From assembly GCA_029821875.1 (NCBI GenBank), contig JALGXW010000026.1:1-50369 (forward strand): a stretch of 50,369 nucleotides of DNA, given 5' to 3'. Positions 48,427 through 50,369 of the stretch are shown piece after piece. Position 1 is the stretch's first letter; each line of letters starts with the position of its first letter. The notes below the pieces were generated by a model. That model was not told the DNA's origin. It was given only the letters and a program-made list of their open reading frames with translations, and did not search any database. Origin of the DNA: Candidatus Hebobacterum abditum. Its GTDB lineage: Bacteria > Armatimonadota > Hebobacteria > Hebobacterales > Hebobacteraceae. A program made the translations under genes and the position numbers.

Positions 48427-49800
48427 ATGACGCTTGTCGAGTGGGTCCTGCTCGCTGTCATCGTGGCGACTTTGCTCTTCGTTGTGCGTGGGATCTATCT
48501 CCTGCGGCGACAGCTTATGGAGCTGTCCCGCGCCGCGGCGGAGTGGGTGCGGGCGCGGCCGTGGGGCCTCGTCTTCGCAACCACGCTCTCGGTGCTGGCC
48601 GGGGTGCTCCTGGTCTGGAAGGCGCCGGAGTGGCACCTCGCCTCCCTTCAGGCAGTCCTCCCGCCCGAGCAGTACCTCGAACTCCAGAACTCATATCGGG
48701 CCACCATCGTGCAGGCATTGGGCGGCCTTGCGCTCCTCATCGGCCTCTACCTGACCTGGCGGCGCATCGTAGCGCTGGAGCGCGCCGTGGGCGCGTGGCT
48801 GCGGGCGGTCCCGTGGGGCCTCATCGTCGCGGTGTTCCTGGCCTGGAAGGTGCCGATCTGGCAGCTCTCCTCCCGTGCGGGGTCACTCACGCCCGAGCAG
48901 TATCTCGAACTCCAGAACGCCTACCGCGCGACCGTGGTGCAGGGGCTGGGCGGACTCGTCCTGCTCATTGGAATCTACCTGACCTGGCGGCGGGTGGCCG
49001 CCACCGAGCAGCAGGTCGAGGTGGCGCGGGAGGAGCAGATCACGGAGCGGTTCACCCGCGCCATCGACCAGCTTGGCAGCGAGAAGCTCGAAGTGCGCCT
49101 GGGCGGCATCTACGCGCTCGAACGCATCGCCCGCGATTCCGAGCGGGACCACTGGCCCATCATGGAGGTGCTGACTGCGTACGTGCGGAAGCGCTCTCCC
49201 GCTGCCGAGGTGGCGGAAGACGGGACGAAGCCAGACCCGACGCCTGTAAAGACCGACATCCAGGCCATCCTCACCGTGATCGGGCGGCGAAAGGTGGACT
49301 TCGACCCGCCGCAACAAAGACTGGACCTCAGCAGGACGAACCTGACCCTGGCGAGCCTGCCCGGCGCGCACCTGGCGGGGGCTAACCTATTGTTCGCGCA
49401 GCTGTTCGGGGCGGACCTATCCGCGGCAGACTTATCCGGGGCTAACCTGTCCAAGGCGGATCTGTCCCAGTCGGACCTGTCCGACGCGCACCTGGTCGGG
49501 GCCTACCTGTTTGGGGCAGAACTGGTGAGAGCGTGTCTGCGACGCACCGACCTAAGGGGCGTGAACTGTGGCTTCGATACGCCTTTTGTGGAAGCGAATG
49601 TCAGAGGGGCCCGATTCCACGACGCCCCCCTCGACAGGGCCGACCTGCGCGGTGTGGACCTGTCCCGCGCCATCGGCCTCACCCGCGAGCAGATCAAGAG
49701 CGCGATCACGAACGAGACGACGATCCTGCCGGACTACCTGAAGGAGGGCGGGGAGGGGGAGCCGGAAGTGCCCGCCGAAGGCGGGGAGGCGGAGGGGTGA
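48427..49800 (+). CDS. Pentapeptide-repeat membrane protein with duplicated N-terminal module
   Basis: This 457-residue protein has an N-terminal transmembrane helix and then two copies of a module of about 75 residues (about 45-115 and 125-190). Each has a hydrophobic helix after PWGL, the motif PEQYLELQN(S/A)YRAT and a second helix GLGGL.LLIGIYLTWRR. A soluble segment of a known pentapeptide-repeat type (ERFTRAIDQLGSEKLEVRLG) comes next. About fifteen pentapeptide repeats A(D/N)LS/LxGA (about 300-410) should form a right-handed beta-helix, followed by a low-complexity tail. The function is unknown. Confidence 0.85.
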   Translation: MTLVEWVLLAVIVATLLFVVRGIYLLRRQLMELSRAAAEWVRARPWGLVFATTLSVLAGVLLVWKAPEWHLASLQAVLPPEQYLELQNSYRATIVQALGGLALLIGLYLTWRRIVALERAVGAWLRAVPWGLIVAVFLAWKVPIWQLSSRAGSLTPEQYLELQNAYRATVVQGLGGLVLLIGIYLTWRRVAATEQQVEVAREEQITERFTRAIDQLGSEKLEVRLGGIYALERIARDSERDHWPIMEVLTAYVRKRSPAAEVAEDGTKPDPTPVKTDIQAILTVIGRRKVDFDPPQQRLDLSRTNLTLASLPGAHLAGANLLFAQLFGADLSAADLSGANLSKADLSQSDLSDAHLVGAYLFGAELVRACLRRTDLRGVNCGFDTPFVEANVRGARFHDAPLDRADLRGVDLSRAIGLTREQIKSAITNETTILPDYLKEGGEGEPEVPAEGGEAEG

Positions 49801-49806
49801 GGACAG

Positions 49807-49988
49807 GGGCAGGAGGCGCGCTCCTGCCCTACGGGAACGGCAACGGCCGGCGGCGATGCTGCGCATGGCCGCCCTGCAGGGTGCGGCCCACCGTCAGGAA
49901 GGCCAAACGCGAGTGAAGGGGGTCCGGGGGGACTGATCGCTGGCAGTCCCCCCGGCCTGATCTGCTGCCCGGCAAGAATCTGCCGGGC
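49807..49988. repeat. Composite dispersed repeat, copy 3 (three hairpins)
   Basis: Hairpin A has arms 49807-49815/49821-49829, hairpin B 49924-49935/49944-49955 with loop ATCGCTGG, and hairpin C 49967-49974/49981-49988. The order and the segment AAACGCGAGTGAAGGGGGTC before B are as in copy 1. It lies between the convergent pentapeptide-repeat and phosphate dikinase genes, where it could end both transcripts. Confidence 0.85.
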
Positions 49989-50002
49989 CGGCCTTCTGTC
50001 GT

Positions 50003-50369
50003 CTACCGCGAGTCGCTGATGGCGACTTTGTCTTTGACGACGGCCTGCGCGGCGGCGAGGCGGGCGATGGGAACGCGGAAGGGCGAGCAGCTTACATAGT
50101 CGAGCCCGACCCGGTGGCAGAACTCGACCGAGCGCGGATCGCCGCCGTGCTCGCCGCAGATGCCGACCTCTAGGTTCTTGCGGACCTTGCGGCCCAGCTT
50201 CACCGCGATCTCCACCAGCTTGCCTACGCCCTCCGGGTCGATCGTCTGGAATGGGTTCTCCGGGAGGATCTTGTCCTCGACATACTTCAGCAGGAACTTG
50301 CCCTCCACGTCATCGCGGGAGTACCCGAAGCAGGTCTGCGTGAGGTCGTTGGTGCCGAAGGAGAAGAAC
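50003..50369 (-). CDS. ppdK: Pyruvate phosphate dikinase, C-terminal part
   Basis: The last 121 residues of pyruvate, phosphate dikinase are seen; the gene continues past the right edge. The PEP-binding TIM-barrel motifs are clear: [11 protein letters not shown] at the edge, [26 protein letters not shown] and the active-site Cys motif [19 protein letters not shown]. The enzyme interconverts pyruvate, ATP and phosphate with PEP, AMP and pyrophosphate in central metabolism. The C-terminal end ([11 protein letters not shown]) is complete. Confidence 0.95.
   Translation of the reverse strand, partial: FFSFGTNDLTQTCFGYSRDDVEGKFLLKYVEDKILPENPFQTIDPEGVGKLVEIAVKLGRKVRKNLEVGICGEHGGDPRSVEFCHRVGLDYVSCSPFRVPIARLAAAQAVVKDKVAISDSR

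Noticed and set aside
1-50369. tRNA and rRNA genes, transposase genes, attachment sites
   Set aside because: None could be recognised by eye on either strand. No duplicated attachment core was found at the edges of the phage-like block.

Overview
The window (50,369 bp, GC-rich) looks like a chromosomal piece of an uncultured bacterium of the Armatimonadota type. The clues are a type-II pseudopilin-like protein with the [13 protein letters not shown] start followed by [19 protein letters not shown], a large set of secreted proteins with C-terminal S-layer homology (SLH) triplets, a KaiC-like ATPase behind a MerR regulator, and DUF6785-type membrane proteins. The taxonomic call is inference from protein style only; no rRNA gene is present.

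Layout. (1) 1-3.3 kb is a defence-flavoured stretch on the minus strand: a Panacea/SocA-type antitoxin with a RelE-like toxin carrying a CxxC...CxxC insert, and an SIR2-TPR protein. (2) 3.4-11.9 kb is the early half of a prophage or integrative element. It has small phage-like genes, a replication-initiator-like protein, a Cas4/AddB-type PD-(D/E)XK nuclease, a Rad52-like annealing protein, a Cro-like regulator diverging from a CI/LexA-like repressor that lacks its protease residues, and a serine-recombinase-like protein without the catalytic domain. No capsid, terminase or tail genes are visible. (3) 12-15.7 kb has a DUF1232 protein, a secreted fragment and a MerR-KaiC operon. (4) 15.7-33.8 kb is a cell-surface island: six large SLH proteins (PKD, beta-helix and beta-propeller ectodomains), two degraded SLH pieces, an IclR regulator, a lone receiver protein and a GEMM-type (cyclic dinucleotide) riboswitch. 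(5) 34-38.2 kb has a secreted protein, a second and unrelated Panacea-RelE toxin-antitoxin pair, a TPM-domain protein and a nucleotidyltransferase-fold protein. (6) 38.4-50.4 kb has a pseudopilin-like protein, a GH5 glycosidase, a large membrane protein, a large secreted protein of unknown function, a caspase/gingipain-like protease with a small partner protein, a methyltransferase, a pentapeptide-repeat membrane protein and the C-terminus of pyruvate phosphate dikinase.

How parts may work together. The SLH genes run on the minus strand in short-spaced groups (26217 to 18081, and 33821 to 29381). They probably build or decorate the S-layer, with transcriptional input from IclR, a possible ECF-type promoter element and c-di-GMP sensing. 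The phage genes form one tightly overlapping operon, including a chain of 12-residue mini-ORFs made by tandem duplication of the 3' end of the annealing-protein gene.

Most notable: the caspase-like protease whose N-terminal domain is repeated in the neighbouring small protein; a dispersed multi-hairpin element with compensatory stem changes; two different Panacea toxin-antitoxin pairs; and the repeat-made mini-ORF chain.
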